Part shown: in pieces, positions 33,626 through 42,963 of the stretch
Layout: each line of letters opens with the position of its first letter
How positions within the stretch are numbered: position 1 is the first letter of the stretch
Assembly: GCA_026005175.1 (NCBI GenBank)
Contig: BPKO01000002.1
Location: 218,501 to 282,500, forward strand
Length of the DNA stretch: 64,000 nt
Direction of reading: 5' to 3'
DNA from: Candidatus Tectimicrobiota bacterium
Lineage (GTDB): Bacteria > Tectomicrobia > Entotheonellia > Entotheonellales > Entotheonellaceae
The notes under the pieces: generated by a model
What the model saw: the letters and a program-made list of their open reading frames with translations, nothing else
Database searches by the model: none
Told to the model about the DNA's origin: nothing
Program-made: the position numbers and the translations under genes

Positions 33626-36139
33626 ATGCTGCAGGAGTCCCTTAGCCATGCTAGTCCCCGCGCCGCGGCGGTGACCACGGCCGCCATTCCGGTCGTGGGC
33701 TTGCGCTGCGCCCACTGTGCTGCCCACCTCACCTTGGCCTTGCAAGCGCTGCCCGGGGTGCAGCAGGCGGTGGTCAACCCCACCACCGGCGTGGCCACCC
33801 TCACTTACGATCCTACCCGCGTGACGCTGGGCGACCTCTGCCAGCACCTTCGCGCCAGTGGCTACACGCCGGGCAGCGCCCGCGTGCGCTTGACCATCAA
33901 GGGCATGACCTGTGCTTCCTGCGTCAGCGCGGTGGAGCAGGCGCTGCGCCAGACCCCTGGGGTCATCGCCGCTACCGTCAACCCTGCCCTGGCCCAGGCC
34001 GAGGTGGAGTACCTGCCGAGCCTGGTCGACTTCGCCGGCCTCAAAAGCGCTGTGGCCGCCAGCGGCTATGAAGCGACGGAAGCCCCCCCGGCCAGCGACC
34101 TTGCCGTGAGCCAGGAAGACCTCGCGCGCCAGCAGGAGTACCGCACCCTGCTGCGCAAGTTCTGGTTTGCTGCCGCCACTTCGGTGCCGGTGATCGTGCT
34201 GAGTTACCCCGATCTGATTCCGGGACTGCGGGCGTGGCTGCCCCCGGGCAGTCTGGAGCGGCGCCTGGTGTGGGGCTTCCTGGGTATCCTGGTGCTGCCC
34301 GTGCTGCTGTGGTCGGGCTCGCAGTTCTACAGCGGCATGTGGGCTGCCCTCAAGCACCGCACTGCCAACATGCACACCCTTATCGCCCTGGGCATCTCGG
34401 CCGCTTACCTCTACTCGGCGGTGGCGGTGCTCTTCCCGCAGTGGTTTCCCGAGCAGGCCCTGGCCGAGGTATTTTGGGACGTCTCGGCGGTGGTGGTGGC
34501 CCTGGTGGTGCTGGGGATGGCCCTGGAAGTGAAGGCCAAGGGCAAAACCTCGGAGGCCATCAAAAAGCTCATCGGCCTGCAGGCCAAAACCGCCCGCGTG
34601 GTGCGCCAGGGGCAGGAAGTCGACCTGCCCGTGGAAGAAGTGCTGGTGGGCGACGTGGTGGTGGTGCGGCCGGGCGAAAAGATCCCGGTGGATGGCATCG
34701 TCCTTGAAGGCAGCAGCGCCGTAGACGAGTCAATGCTCACCGGCGAGTCGCTGCCGGTAGAAAAGCGCCCTGGCGACGAAGTCATCGGCGGCACCCTGAA
34801 CAAGACCGGCAGCTTTCGCTTCCGCGCCACCAAAGTCGGCAAAGATACGGCGCTGGCCAACATCATTCGCATGGTGCAGGACGCCCAAGGCTCAAAAGCG
34901 CCCATCCAGCGGGTGGTGGACGTGGTGGCCGGCTATTTCGTGCCGGCGGTGCTGATCCTCGCCGTCTTGGCCTTTGTCGCCTGGTACAACCTCGGCCCCG
35001 AGCCGCGCCTGGCCTACGCCACCGTCGTGCTGGTGACCACCCTGATCATCGCCTGCCCCTGCGCCCTGGGGCTGGCCACCCCGACGTCTCTCACCGTGGG
35101 CATCGGCAAGGCCGCCGAACACGGCATTCTCATTCGCTCCGGTGATGCCTTGCAGACGGCCAAGCGCCTGACGACCATCGTCCTAGACAAAACCGGCACC
35201 ATCACCCAAGGCAAGCCAGCCCTTACCGACGTGGTACCGGCGCCGGGGTGGGAGGCCGAGGCGGTGCTGCGCCTCGCCGCCTCCCTGGAGCGAGGTTCGG
35301 AGCACCCCCTGGGCGAGGCCATCGTGCAGGGGGCTCTAGAGCGCGGCCTTGCCCTGAAAGCGGCCACCGACTTTGCGGCCATCCCCGGCCACGGCGTCCG
35401 CGGCCAGGTGGGGGAGCACCAGGTGTTACTGGGCAATGCCAGGCTGATGCAGAAACACGGCATCGAGACCAGTCCCCTACTGGCCGACTGGGAGCGACTC
35501 GCCGCCGATGGCAAGACCCCGATGTTCGTGGCCGGAGATGGCCGGCTGGCCGGGCTGGTGGCGGTGGCCGACACCCTCAAGCCCGACTCCAAGGCGGCCA
35601 TCGCCGCCCTGCGCCACATGGGGCTGGAGGTCATCATGCTCACCGGCGACAACCGCCGCACCGCCGAGGCCATCGCCCGCCAGGCGGGCGTCGACCGGGT
35701 GCTGGCCGAGGTACTGCCGCGGGACAAGGCGCACGAAGTGCAGAAGCTGCAACTGGAAGGCAAGGTGGTGGCCATGGTGGGCGATGGCATCAACGATGCC
35801 CCGGCCCTAGCACAAGCCGACATCGGGATGGCCATTGGCACCGGCACCGACGTGGCCATCGAGGCCAGCGACATCACCCTCATCAAGGGCAGCCTCATGG
35901 GCGTGGTCATGGCCATCGAGATCAGCCGCGCCACCATGCGCAATGTCTACCAGAACCTCTTTGGCGCCTTTATTTACAACGCCCTGGGCATCCCGGTGGC
36001 CATGGGGCTGCTCTACCCCTTCTTTGGCACCCTGCTGTCGCCCCTGCTTGCCGCCGCTGCCATGGCCTTTAGCTCGGTGACCGTGGTGAGCAACGCCAAC
36101 CGTCTCCGCTCCTTCAAACCCAAAGGAGGAATAGCATGA
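33626..36139 (+). CDS. copA: Copper-exporting P1B-type ATPase (CopA-1)
   Basis: This 837-residue P1B ATPase has two N-terminal HMA domains, one with RCAHC and one with the standard GMTCASC, then eight TM helices with the CPC metal site ([13 protein letters not shown]), the phosphorylation motif DKTGT ([13 protein letters not shown]), the actuator TGES ([12 protein letters not shown]), HP motif SEHPLGEAI and [10 protein letters not shown]. These define a Cu(I) exporter of the inner membrane. It has its own strong promoter and palindrome. The stop overlaps the cupredoxin ATG (ATGA), so the two are coupled. Removal of cytoplasmic copper, or loading of exported cuproproteins, is the likely role. 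Confidence 0.93.
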   Translation: MLQESLSHASPRAAAVTTAAIPVVGLRCAHCAAHLTLALQALPGVQQAVVNPTTGVATLTYDPTRVTLGDLCQHLRASGYTPGSARVRLTIKGMTCASCVSAVEQALRQTPGVIAATVNPALAQAEVEYLPSLVDFAGLKSAVAASGYEATEAPPASDLAVSQEDLARQQEYRTLLRKFWFAAATSVPVIVLSYPDLIPGLRAWLPPGSLERRLVWGFLGILVLPVLLWSGSQFYSGMWAALKHRTANMHTLIALGISAAYLYSAVAVLFPQWFPEQALAEVFWDVSAVVVALVVLGMALEVKAKGKTSEAIKKLIGLQAKTARVVRQGQEVDLPVEEVLVGDVVVVRPGEKIPVDGIVLEGSSAVDESMLTGESLPVEKRPGDEVIGGTLNKTGSFRFRATKVGKDTALANIIRMVQDAQGSKAPIQRVVDVVAGYFVPAVLILAVLAFVAWYNLGPEPRLAYATVVLVTTLIIACPCALGLATPTSLTVGIGKAAEHGILIRSGDALQTAKRLTTIVLDKTGTITQGKPALTDVVPAPGWEAEAVLRLAASLERGSEHPLGEAIVQGALERGLALKAATDFAAIPGHGVRGQVGEHQVLLGNARLMQKHGIETSPLLADWERLAADGKTPMFVAGDGRLAGLVAVADTLKPDSKAAIAALRHMGLEVIMLTGDNRRTAEAIARQAGVDRVLAEVLPRDKAHEVQKLQLEGKVVAMVGDGINDAPALAQADIGMAIGTGTDVAIEASDITLIKGSLMGVVMAIEISRATMRNVYQNLFGAFIYNALGIPVAMGLLYPFFGTLLSPLLAAAAMAFSSVTVVSNANRLRSFKPKGGIA

Positions 36140-36513
36140 CCCCTGATCGTGTGCTCGTTACCGTCTTTGGCCTCGGGCTGGTGGCCTTTATCGTCTGGTT
36201 CTTCTGGCTGAAGAAGACCCGCGGCACGCGCGCTGCGGTCACCCGCAGCGGCTATCAAGAAGCCATGATCCTGGTCAAAGGCGGCTACACCCCGGACGTG
36301 ATCGTGGTGCAGCACGGCAAGCCGGTGCGCTTGCACTTCCGGCGCGAGGAGACGGCCGCCTGTTCGGAAATGGTGCTGTTTCCGGACTTTAACAAGAGTG
36401 CCAAGCTGCCCACTGGCGAAGTGGTGGACATAGAACTGCTTCCCGAGAAGCCCGGGGAGTACGAATTTGCCTGCCAGATGGGCATGTTTCGCGGCAAGCT
36501 CGTGGTCGAGTAG
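36136..36513 (+). CDS. Membrane-anchored cupredoxin-like copper-binding protein
   Basis: This 125-residue protein has one N-terminal helix ([18 protein letters not shown]) that anchors a periplasmic cupredoxin-like domain. Candidate copper ligands are in [11 protein letters not shown] and in [14 protein letters not shown], matching the short Cupredoxin_1 family, in which Cys, Met and His cluster near the end. It overlaps copA by 4 bp. It probably receives Cu(I) from the ATPase or buffers periplasmic copper. Confidence 0.8.
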   Translation: MTPDRVLVTVFGLGLVAFIVWFFWLKKTRGTRAAVTRSGYQEAMILVKGGYTPDVIVVQHGKPVRLHFRREETAACSEMVLFPDFNKSAKLPTGEVVDIELLPEKPGEYEFACQMGMFRGKLVVE

Positions 36514-36527
36514 GAGGAGAAGGAGCC

Positions 36528-37193
36528 ATGGAGACTTCTGCACCGCCCGGAGGAGCTTGGGGACTCACCATCGTCATGGTCGTCATCGTCTCCTGGATCC
36601 TCTATCGCTACGTGGCGCCGCAGAGCTGGAAGGAGTGGACGCGCGCCGGGCTTATCCAGGCGTTTATCATTGCCCTCTATGCCGAGATGTACGGCTTTCC
36701 CCTGACCCTTTACCTGCTCAGCGGCTGGCTTGGTCTGGACATCCCTTGGTTGCACCAAAGCGGGCACCTTTGGGCCACCCTTTTTGGCTGGGGAGACCTG
36801 GGTGCCATGCTGGAGATGCTCGTCGGCTATACCCTGGTCTTTTTCGGCCTCTCCCTGCTCGTTGAGGGCTGGCGGGAAGTCTACCTGGCCACCCGGGAAG
36901 GGCGGTTGGCCACCACGGGCCTCTACGGGCTGGTGCGCCACCCGCAGTATACGGGCATCTTCCTGGCCATTGTGGGTCAGCTCGTGCACTGGCCCACGAT
37001 TCCCACCCTGGTGCTGTTCCCCCTCATCGTCTGGGCGTACTACCGGCTCGCCAGGCGCGAGGAACAGCAGCTGCTGGCCCGTTTCGGCGCTACGTACCTG
37101 GCTTATCAGCAGCGCGTGCCCATGTTCTTTCCCAGGCGCGGCCACTGGCAGCAGTTCCTGGCCCCAGGCAGGTACAGGGCCTTCGATGCCTGA
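36528..37193 (+). CDS. Isoprenylcysteine carboxyl methyltransferase-like membrane protein
   Basis: This 221-residue protein has about five TM helices and the ICMT/PEMT SAM-binding signature TTGLYGLVRHPQYTGIFL followed by RREEQQLLARFGATYLAY. In bacteria such enzymes methylate lipids or unknown small molecules. AGGAGGAGAAGGAG precedes ATG 36528. It is 14 bp after the cupredoxin, so it belongs to the copA operon; family members do occur in metal operons. The substrate is unknown. Confidence 0.82.
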   Translation: METSAPPGGAWGLTIVMVVIVSWILYRYVAPQSWKEWTRAGLIQAFIIALYAEMYGFPLTLYLLSGWLGLDIPWLHQSGHLWATLFGWGDLGAMLEMLVGYTLVFFGLSLLVEGWREVYLATREGRLATTGLYGLVRHPQYTGIFLAIVGQLVHWPTIPTLVLFPLIVWAYYRLARREEQQLLARFGATYLAYQQRVPMFFPRRGHWQQFLAPGRYRAFDA

Positions 37194-37232
37194 GGCGCAG
37201 CTGGACGGACGTGGTGGCCAAGGAGGGAAGAC

Positions 37233-38135
37233 ATGTTACCTGAAGTTCATCTTGGATGGCACTGTTGTGCTCCGGCGACCAATCCCGAGAATTACCGGCC
37301 CCTGGTGGGTGAGGCGCTGATCGATGAGCTCAAAGCCCTGGCCAAGGCGCTGGCCGGCGTGCGCATTTGCCAGATCAACGCCACCGCCGCCGGCGGTGGC
37401 GTGGCAGAACTGCTCGGCCGCCAGGTGCCGCTGCTGCGCGCCCTTGGGCTAAAAGTCGAGTGGCGCCTGATCCACGGGGATCCGGCCTTTTTTGCCCTCA
37501 CCAAGCGCTTGCACAATGCCTTGCAAGGCGCAGCCCTGGAGCTCACCGCGGCGCTCCAGGAGGCCTATCTGGCGCGCAACCGCACCTGCGCCGCCATGCT
37601 CGCCGAGCATTACGACGTTTACATGGTGCACGATCCCCAGCCGGCGGCGCTGCGTTACTTCGCGCCGCACTCGACAGGGCGCTGGATCTGGCGCTGTCAC
37701 ATCGACAGCTCTACGCCCAATCCCCAGGTCTGGGCATTTCTCAAACCCTACATCGAAGCCTACGACGCGGCCGTGTTCACCCTGCGGGAATTTTGCCCTC
37801 CGGATCTCCACGGCCCGCGGCTGGCGTTCATTCCCCCGGCGATCGACCCGCTGAGCACGAAGAACATGGCGCTGCCGCAGGAGCTCTGCCGGCAGGTGCT
37901 CGCCGACGCTGGCGTAGACCTCCGCCGGCCGCTGCTGTTGCAGGTGGCCCGCTTCGATCCCTGGAAGGACCCGCTGGGGGTAATTGCCGCTTATCGCCTG
38001 GTGAAGGCTCGCCGCCCTGAAGTGCAACTGGCGCTGGTAGGGGGCCATGGCCGGGGACGATCCAGAGGGCTGGACCATGCTGGAGACCATCAACCGCGAA
38101 GCGGCTTGTGACCCGGATATTTACGTGTTTACCAA
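37233..38135 (+). pseudogene. Truncated GT4 glycosyltransferase (trehalose synthase-like)
   Basis: The N-terminal 270 residues match trehalose synthase (TreT)-type GT4 enzymes: INATAAGGGVAELLGRQVPL, WRLIHGDPAFFALTKRLHNA, CHIDSSTPNP and ARFDPWKDP. The frame slips at the GGGGG at 38040-38044; removing one G continues as LVGAMAGDDPEGWTMLETIN and DPDIYVFTN. Homology then stops abruptly at about 38135 where the sequence becomes the end of a DUF5676-like gene. About a third of the enzyme, including the end of the nucleotide-sugar site, is missing. It looks non-functional or misassembled. Confidence 0.72.
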
Positions 38136-38246
38136 TACGGCGTCTATGCCGGGTTGGTGTTTACCCCTATTTACAACTTCTTTCACGCCCGCTGGGGAAG
38201 CCCTCGTATCGATGACACGACGCGCGCTTCTGCTGTCGGCCGTTGA
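38136..38246 (+). pseudogene. C-terminal remnant of a DUF5676-like membrane protein
   Basis: In frame, YGVYAGLVFTPIYNFFHARW continues to a stop at 38246. It resembles the end of the intact DUF5676-like gene at 38510 (CYAAVVFVPLYNFF) but has no start. It is fused directly to the broken glycosyltransferase, which points to a deletion or an assembly join. Confidence 0.55.
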
Positions 38247-38509
38247 AGGTTAGGTTGAGGCGTCTGGGTGCCACAGCCAGGAGCCTCCCTGAACGCCAGC
38301 CCTTGACGCACGGAGGACCCCTCGCCTCATTCTCCTGGGTGGTTTCTGGCTCGTGGCCTTGGGCTAGGGGCGTGAATGGACGACGGCAACGAGCGGGCTC
38401 CAAGCCGGCATCGGCCTGGGGGCCACTGCTCCAGTGGCGCATGGCGCCGATGCGAAGCGTATCTCTGGGGAGGAGACGTGGACAACGTGGGGCATGAGGA
38501 GGAACGCCG
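38247..38509. other. Non-coding-looking stretch between gene fragments
   Basis: I see no supportable gene. One frame shows a short hydrophobic scrap (RLILLGGFWLVALG, about 38326-38367) without a start, so this is probably more remnant DNA. The ribosome-binding site of the next gene is at its right end. Confidence 0.4.
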
Positions 38510-38788
38510 ATGGCGGGAAGGGTACGTCTACGTCCGGTGGCGCTGGCTCTGGGAGGCTTCTTGACCATTTCTTATCTGCTCGACGTGCTCCTTTGGGTGC
38601 TCTGGCCTGCCCTGGGCACCCAGAAGATCTGGGAAGTCTTGCTGCCGGGCTTACAGTGGCTGAGCCTGGGGCACTTCTTCCTGGGACTGGGCGAGAGTTT
38701 CCTGCTTGGGTGCTACGCCGCAGTGGTCTTCGTGCCGCTATACAACTTCTTCTGTGCCCGAGAAGCAAAAGACCCCTTGGAGGCTTAA
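38510..38788 (+). CDS. DUF5676-like two-helix membrane protein
   Basis: This 92-residue protein has two hydrophobic segments (ALALGGFLTISYLLDVLLWV and LGLGESFLLGCYAAVVFVPL) and the family-like ending LYNFF. ATG 38510 follows AGGAGGAA. DUF5676 proteins are small membrane proteins often next to copper genes; no function is established that I know of. A second, broken copy ends 260 bp upstream. Confidence 0.7.
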   Translation: MAGRVRLRPVALALGGFLTISYLLDVLLWVLWPALGTQKIWEVLLPGLQWLSLGHFFLGLGESFLLGCYAAVVFVPLYNFFCAREAKDPLEA

Positions 38789-38819
38789 CGAGGAGAGACG
38801 GAAGATACGGAGTATAAGC

Positions 38820-39104
38820 ATGCTCCTGGGTCTTCTCATCCTTGGGCTCTTGCTACCGCCTACGGTCCCCGTAGCCCGGGGAGATTCTAACGCCCGCACC
38901 ATCAACCTGTTTGCCGATGGACCACAACCACGGCGTCTCACCATTGCTGCTGGCACGGTGAAGAAGGGTATGCCCATGGGCTGTGAAGTCGTAGGGGTTA
39001 CGCGGAGCTGCCAGCTGCCGGCTCCGGCGCCACCACCTGGCCGTCAAGGAGCTGCCACACCCGGCGCTGCCGTGCCAGGCGACGTCCTGGGCTTCGGCTT
39101 CTGA
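38820..39104 (+). CDS. Exported protein fragment, possibly a truncated cupredoxin
   Basis: ATG 38820 has GGAG 7 bases upstream. The signal peptide LLGLLILGLLLPPTVPVARG is followed by PRRLTIAAGTVKKGMPMGC, which resembles the start of a plastocyanin-like domain (family phrase: R-L-T-I-x-A-G-T-V). From about 38995 the frame only reads antisense through another gene remnant, so the protein is probably cut off. Function is lost or unknown. Confidence 0.4.
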   Translation: MLLGLLILGLLLPPTVPVARGDSNARTINLFADGPQPRRLTIAAGTVKKGMPMGCEVVGVTRSCQLPAPAPPPGRQGAATPGAAVPGDVLGFGF

Positions 39105-39235
39105 GAGCGGCCCCCTGGCCACAGCGTCTTCGAGCAGCGCGTCCAGTGCATCGGCAGAGAGGACGCGAACACGGCGCACCAGCGGGCCAAAGTAAGCCGG
39201 GGCTCGTTGTGGATAGCGCAAAACGGCATTCTGCC
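38998..39235 (-). pseudogene. Internally deleted DUF3782-like (PD-D/ExK-type) gene remnant
   Basis: One frame reads APAYFGPLVRRVRVL and ALDALLEDAVARGPLSEAEA; a second, after AQDVAW, reads ARQRRVWQLLDGQVVAPEP and stops at 38998. Together they are the front and the very end of a family of coiled-coil/nuclease-like proteins common in thermophiles, with the middle missing. The recognition is from memory of the family and moderately sure. Confidence 0.45.
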
Positions 39236-39295
39236 GTCCCCATTGTACCGCGCCAAGTCCGGGGAACACAATCGCCGAGCGGGACGAGGTCCTGC

Positions 39296-40804
39296 TTACG
39301 CCTTCTCCCCACTTCGGTGAAGCCCGGCCGGGGAGGCCAGGGGGCGGCAGTCGGGGCAGTACTTCCCAAGCAGCGCGGCAGTGGCCGCCAACTCCGGCCC
39401 CAGCAGGGCCGCGAGGCGGCGCAGCATGGCCTGCGGGGCAATGGCGGCGCCACAGGCCTGGCAGCGCGCCGTGGCTTCCCTGTACACCACCTGCCGCCCC
39501 TGCGCCAGGCGGCCCAGGTCGGTGCGCCGCCGCAGCGCGATGGCGCCGGCCTCCGGGCAGCGGGGCAGGCACTGGCCACAGGCCACACAAAGGGTGGCAT
39601 CGAAGGAGAGCGTGACGCCCTGCGCTTGCTGCGCAAAGACCAAGGCGCCGGTGGGACAGCTCAGGGCACAGCGACCGCAGCCGGTGCACGCCGCCTGCCG
39701 TACCTCGATGACCCCTAGCGGCGAGGCGGCATGCTCGAGCACCAGGTCTGCCGGCGCCCCGTAGCGCGCCGCCAGGGCGGCAAGCACGCGGGCCGTGGCC
39801 CCCGCGGCAAAAGGTGCAACCAGGGGAAGCGGCGCCTCCCCGGCCGGCGGCGGCCGGTCGAGGGCCGCGCAGAGGCTAACCCGCTCGGCCGGGGCGCCAA
39901 GGGCCTGCAAGAAGGCCTGGCTGTACGCCACGCGCGCCGCGATCCGCTCCTCTTGACCGCGCCGGCATCCCTCCGCACAGGGCAGCACGCCCACGGCGCC
40001 GGCCCCCAGCAGCAGGGGCGCCAGCAGCCAGGCCGGCGGCGCCATGGCCACGCAGGGCAAGGCCACCGGCAGCCAGCCCGGGTGCCAGGCCGCCAGCGCG
40101 GGTGGCGCCTGCTGGCACGTAAAGACAAGGCCGCGCGGCCAGAGCGTGCCCCGCGCCGGGTCGAGCAGGGTGCGCACCTGCGCCTCGAGCTGCGCCGGGG
40201 TGGCGGCCGGATTGGTAATGGCGCCGCGCGGGCACGCGGTCACGCACAGGCCACAGGGCTCGCAGCGCGCCTTGTCGTAGCGCACGCGGCCGTCCTCCCA
40301 GGCCAGCGCCCCCTGCGGGCAGACTTGGACGCAGGCCTGGCAGCCCGCCTCGGCCGCACAGCGCTCGGGATCGATGCTGGGCGCGGCGCCGTACACCGGC
40401 AGCGACAGCCGCAGCAAGGAACGCCGGCTCAGCTGCGCCGACAGGTAAAGCTTGGCCTGCGCCGGCGTGCTGCCGGCAAACGCCCGCGCCCGCGCCACCG
40501 CTGCCGCCAGCAGCAGCGGCGCCCGCGCCCCGGCTCCCTCCAGGAGGACCACTTCCACCCCCAGGGCGTCGAGCCCGGCGGCGCGCGCCTGCGCTTGCAT
40601 CTCCGCCACGTCTTGCACCGGCGCGCACAGCCCGAGCACCAGGCGCTGCGGTGCCGCCGCCCGCAGCGGCGCCGCCATCTGCCGCGGCTGCCGGCACAGT
40701 CGCGGCACCACCTGCGCCACCACCTCGGCAAGGCCAGCCGCCAGGTCGCAGCACAGTCCCTCGGCAGCAGGGAGGTGATCACAGACGAGCACTGCCGTGC
40801 GCAT
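39296..40804 (-). CDS. Multi-cluster ferredoxin with MvhD-like domain, last gene of the molybdoenzyme operon
   Basis: This 502-residue protein has a ferredoxin pair at about residues 145-190 (C-x5-C-x2-C-x3-C in CAAEAGCQACVQVCP, and CEPCGLCVTACP), a central region resembling the MvhD/hydrogenase FeS subunit (LLLGAGAVGVLPCAEGCRRG), a second pair (CTGCGRCALSCP and CVACGQCLPRCP) and a terminal zinc-ribbon-like CQACG...YCPDC. ATG 40804 follows AAGGAG. It probably relays electrons between a soluble carrier and the membrane complex, like ArxB'/HdrA-associated proteins. It overlaps the TorD gene by 26 bp. Confidence 0.72.
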   Translation of the reverse strand: MRTAVLVCDHLPAAEGLCCDLAAGLAEVVAQVVPRLCRQPRQMAAPLRAAAPQRLVLGLCAPVQDVAEMQAQARAAGLDALGVEVVLLEGAGARAPLLLAAAVARARAFAGSTPAQAKLYLSAQLSRRSLLRLSLPVYGAAPSIDPERCAAEAGCQACVQVCPQGALAWEDGRVRYDKARCEPCGLCVTACPRGAITNPAATPAQLEAQVRTLLDPARGTLWPRGLVFTCQQAPPALAAWHPGWLPVALPCVAMAPPAWLLAPLLLGAGAVGVLPCAEGCRRGQEERIAARVAYSQAFLQALGAPAERVSLCAALDRPPPAGEAPLPLVAPFAAGATARVLAALAARYGAPADLVLEHAASPLGVIEVRQAACTGCGRCALSCPTGALVFAQQAQGVTLSFDATLCVACGQCLPRCPEAGAIALRRRTDLGRLAQGRQVVYREATARCQACGAAIAPQAMLRRLAALLGPELAATAALLGKYCPDCRPLASPAGLHRSGEKA

Positions 40805-41450
40805 GCTGTGCTCCTTGACGTTGTACGAGTTGCAGATAGTCGCCCTCATGGATGACAAAGGCCTCCGCTGCCGCGGCGACTCGGCCGTAAAAGCCCTCCC
40901 CGGCCGCGGCCTGCACCCGCCGCGCCCAGAGCGGGAGCCAGGAAAGCAGGTAAGGACCAAGAAAGGCGGCCTCTTCTGCCAGGGCCTGCCGCGCTGCGGC
41001 GACATCCCGCTCCTCCCAGGCCTGCGCCTCGCGCTGGCAGAGAAAAGCCATCGCTTCGAGCTGCACCGCGGCGTGGTCCGCGCTGCTGCCCGCGGTGGGC
41101 GCCAGGCCCAGCTGCGCGTAGCGGTGCAGCAGCTCGGCCAGCAACCGCCCCGTGGCTTCCCCCGGTACTGCCAGGTAGGCCGAGGCCTGCAGCGGGCAAG
41201 GGGCACCGCTGGCCGCAAACAACCCCTCGTAAGCCTCTGCCAGGACCGCGGCCGGCGGCGGCGCTTGCAGCCCCGAGGCGAGCCGCTGCCAGGCGCCGTA
41301 GAAGGCAAAGCACGCCAGCCCGCCAAAGGCCTGACTCGCCTCTTGCAGCGCTTGCAGCCGCTCCGCCACCGGAGGTAGCAGGGCAGTAGCAAAGACCCGG
41401 TAGAGCGCCTGGCGCAGGCGGGCCAGCTCGCCGGCCTCACAGGTGGCCAT
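40779..41450 (-). CDS. TorD-family chaperone of the second molybdoenzyme operon
   Basis: This 223-residue, all-helical, soluble protein has the TorD/DmsD fold signature: LRQALYRVFATALLPPV at the start, AYEGLFAASGAPCPLQASAY (equivalent to the YE..F...G.....P..S motif) and the AVQLEAMAFLCQREAQAW helix. Its ATG overlaps the stop of the next small gene (ATGA). It would protect the Tat-exported catalytic subunit encoded five genes upstream. Confidence 0.82.
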   Translation of the reverse strand: MATCEAGELARLRQALYRVFATALLPPVAERLQALQEASQAFGGLACFAFYGAWQRLASGLQAPPPAAVLAEAYEGLFAASGAPCPLQASAYLAVPGEATGRLLAELLHRYAQLGLAPTAGSSADHAAVQLEAMAFLCQREAQAWEERDVAAARQALAEEAAFLGPYLLSWLPLWARRVQAAAGEGFYGRVAAAAEAFVIHEGDYLQLVQRQGAQHAHGSARL

Positions 41451-41665
41451 CAGGCCTGCTCCCGCTCCGGCAGCAGCTCGTAGACCACCGCTGCCAGGAA
41501 GACCAGCATCACCCCGAGGATGAACAGCAGCGGCGCCAGGGGCAGCCGCGGGTTGCTGTACTCCGGCCCGCTGGGAATGCCCAGCGGTGCGGCGAGGAAG
41601 AAGTAGCTCACCGCCTGCAGGGCAAAGCCGCAAAGCACCATGAGAATGGCCAGCACGGTCCGCAT
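41450..41665 (-). CDS. Small two-helix membrane protein in the molybdoenzyme operon
   Basis: A 71-residue protein with two TM helices (VLAILMVLCGFALQAVSYFF and LAPLLFILGVMLVFLAAVVY). Both ends overlap neighbours by ATGA, so it is tightly coupled between the NrfD-like and TorD genes. It may be a small subunit that stabilises the membrane part. I do not recognise a family. Confidence 0.7.
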   Translation of the reverse strand: MRTVLAILMVLCGFALQAVSYFFLAAPLGIPSGPEYSNPRLPLAPLLFILGVMLVFLAAVVYELLPEREQA

Positions 41666-42960
41666 CAGCGCTTTCCTCCCTGCACCGCGGGCACCTCCAC
41701 GATGGGAAAGACCTTCACGAAGAGGGCGTAGAGGAAGGTTCCCAAGGCGAAGAGGCCCAAAATAATGCTGTACTCCACCCACGTCGGCGCGTACCAGCCC
41801 ACCCCGTAAGGCAGCAGCGCCCCGTGCGTCTGCGACGGCACCACGATGAGGTAGCGCTTGCCAATGGCCGCCACGTTGACCAGCAGGCCGCTCAACACCA
41901 GCAAGGGGATGCTGTAAGCGCGCAGCGCCACCTGCCCCACCAGCAGCAGCAAGGCCAGCACCAAGCTGCCCATCGACACCCAGTAGAGGGCGCTGTACTC
42001 GCCCACCAGCAGCGCCCGCGTGAGGGCCACCTCGTGGTGATGGCCGGCGTAAAGCGACGTCAGAAGCTCGACGGCGGTGAAGTAGAGGTAAATCACGATG
42101 AGCAGCAGAAGCAGCCGCCCCAGCCAGGCAAAGACCGCCGGCGTCAGCTCTTCCTGCAGACGCAAGACGCGGCGCAGGATGGCGGCCACGACAAGGAGCA
42201 GGCCGATGCCAGAGACCCCGGCCATGACCACAAAGCCCGGGGCCTGCAAGGCGCTGAACCAGCCCGGCCGCCCCACCTGCAGGCCAAAGACAAAGCCCAG
42301 GGTGGAGTGCGCCGTCACCAGCAGCGGCACGATGGCAATGGCCAGCCAGAAGCTGGTGCGGGCGTGCCGCTGGCGCTCGGCCGGAGTGTCGCGGTAGCCA
42401 GCCGCCCACAGACGGTGGAAGCCCTGCAGGCGGCTGGGAACCTGGGCACACAGGGCGGCATCGCGCCGGCCATCCAGGTAGAAGTACACCAGGCTGGCAA
42501 AGAGGTAGCCGGCGATAACCAGGGTGAAGGTGCCGAAAAAGGGCGACTGCGGCCGCGCGTAGACAAAGAGGTTGACAATGCCCCGCAGCGGCTGGCCCAG
42601 GTCGGGCAGGATCACCAGCCCGGCCAGCAGCAGGGCGATGATGGTCAGCAGCTCCGCCATGCGCGACACCGGCTTGAGCGCTTCCAGGTTGAGCAGGCGG
42701 ATGAGCGCCGCCATGGTGATGCCGGCAAAGCTGACGCCCACGAAGTAAATGTCAAACGTGATGTACAGCCCCCACGCCGCGCCGCGCATGGTTCCCAGGT
42801 CGCGCAGCCCGGTGACGATCAGCCCTTCAATGAGCTGCCGCAGGTAGGCATAAGCGCCCAAGGCGACAAGCGCCAGAAGCACCCCCGCCAGGGCGTACCA
42901 GGCGGGGGTGAAGCGGCCAAGGCCGTAAGGCAGCCGTTCGAGGCGTTCTTGCACCGCCAT
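41665..42960 (-). CDS. NrfD/PsrC-type membrane subunit
   Basis: This 431-residue protein has about ten TM helices. ITFDIYFVGVSFAGITMAAL, a run of hydrophobic helices, and HSTLGFVFGLQVGRPGW are typical of the quinone-interacting NrfD family. It follows the FeS subunit by 3 bp and overlaps the next gene. By analogy with PsrC it couples the periplasmic Mo/FeS subunits to the quinone pool. Confidence 0.87.
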   Translation of the reverse strand: MAVQERLERLPYGLGRFTPAWYALAGVLLALVALGAYAYLRQLIEGLIVTGLRDLGTMRGAAWGLYITFDIYFVGVSFAGITMAALIRLLNLEALKPVSRMAELLTIIALLLAGLVILPDLGQPLRGIVNLFVYARPQSPFFGTFTLVIAGYLFASLVYFYLDGRRDAALCAQVPSRLQGFHRLWAAGYRDTPAERQRHARTSFWLAIAIVPLLVTAHSTLGFVFGLQVGRPGWFSALQAPGFVVMAGVSGIGLLLVVAAILRRVLRLQEELTPAVFAWLGRLLLLLIVIYLYFTAVELLTSLYAGHHHEVALTRALLVGEYSALYWVSMGSLVLALLLLVGQVALRAYSIPLLVLSGLLVNVAAIGKRYLIVVPSQTHGALLPYGVGWYAPTWVEYSIILGLFALGTFLYALFVKVFPIVEVPAVQGGKR

Positions 42961-42963
42961 GGC

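Noticed and set aside
38040-39300. Insertion sequence or integrated element as cause of the scrambled zone
   Set aside because: No transposase, terminal inverted repeats or target duplications are seen; only fragments of ordinary genes.
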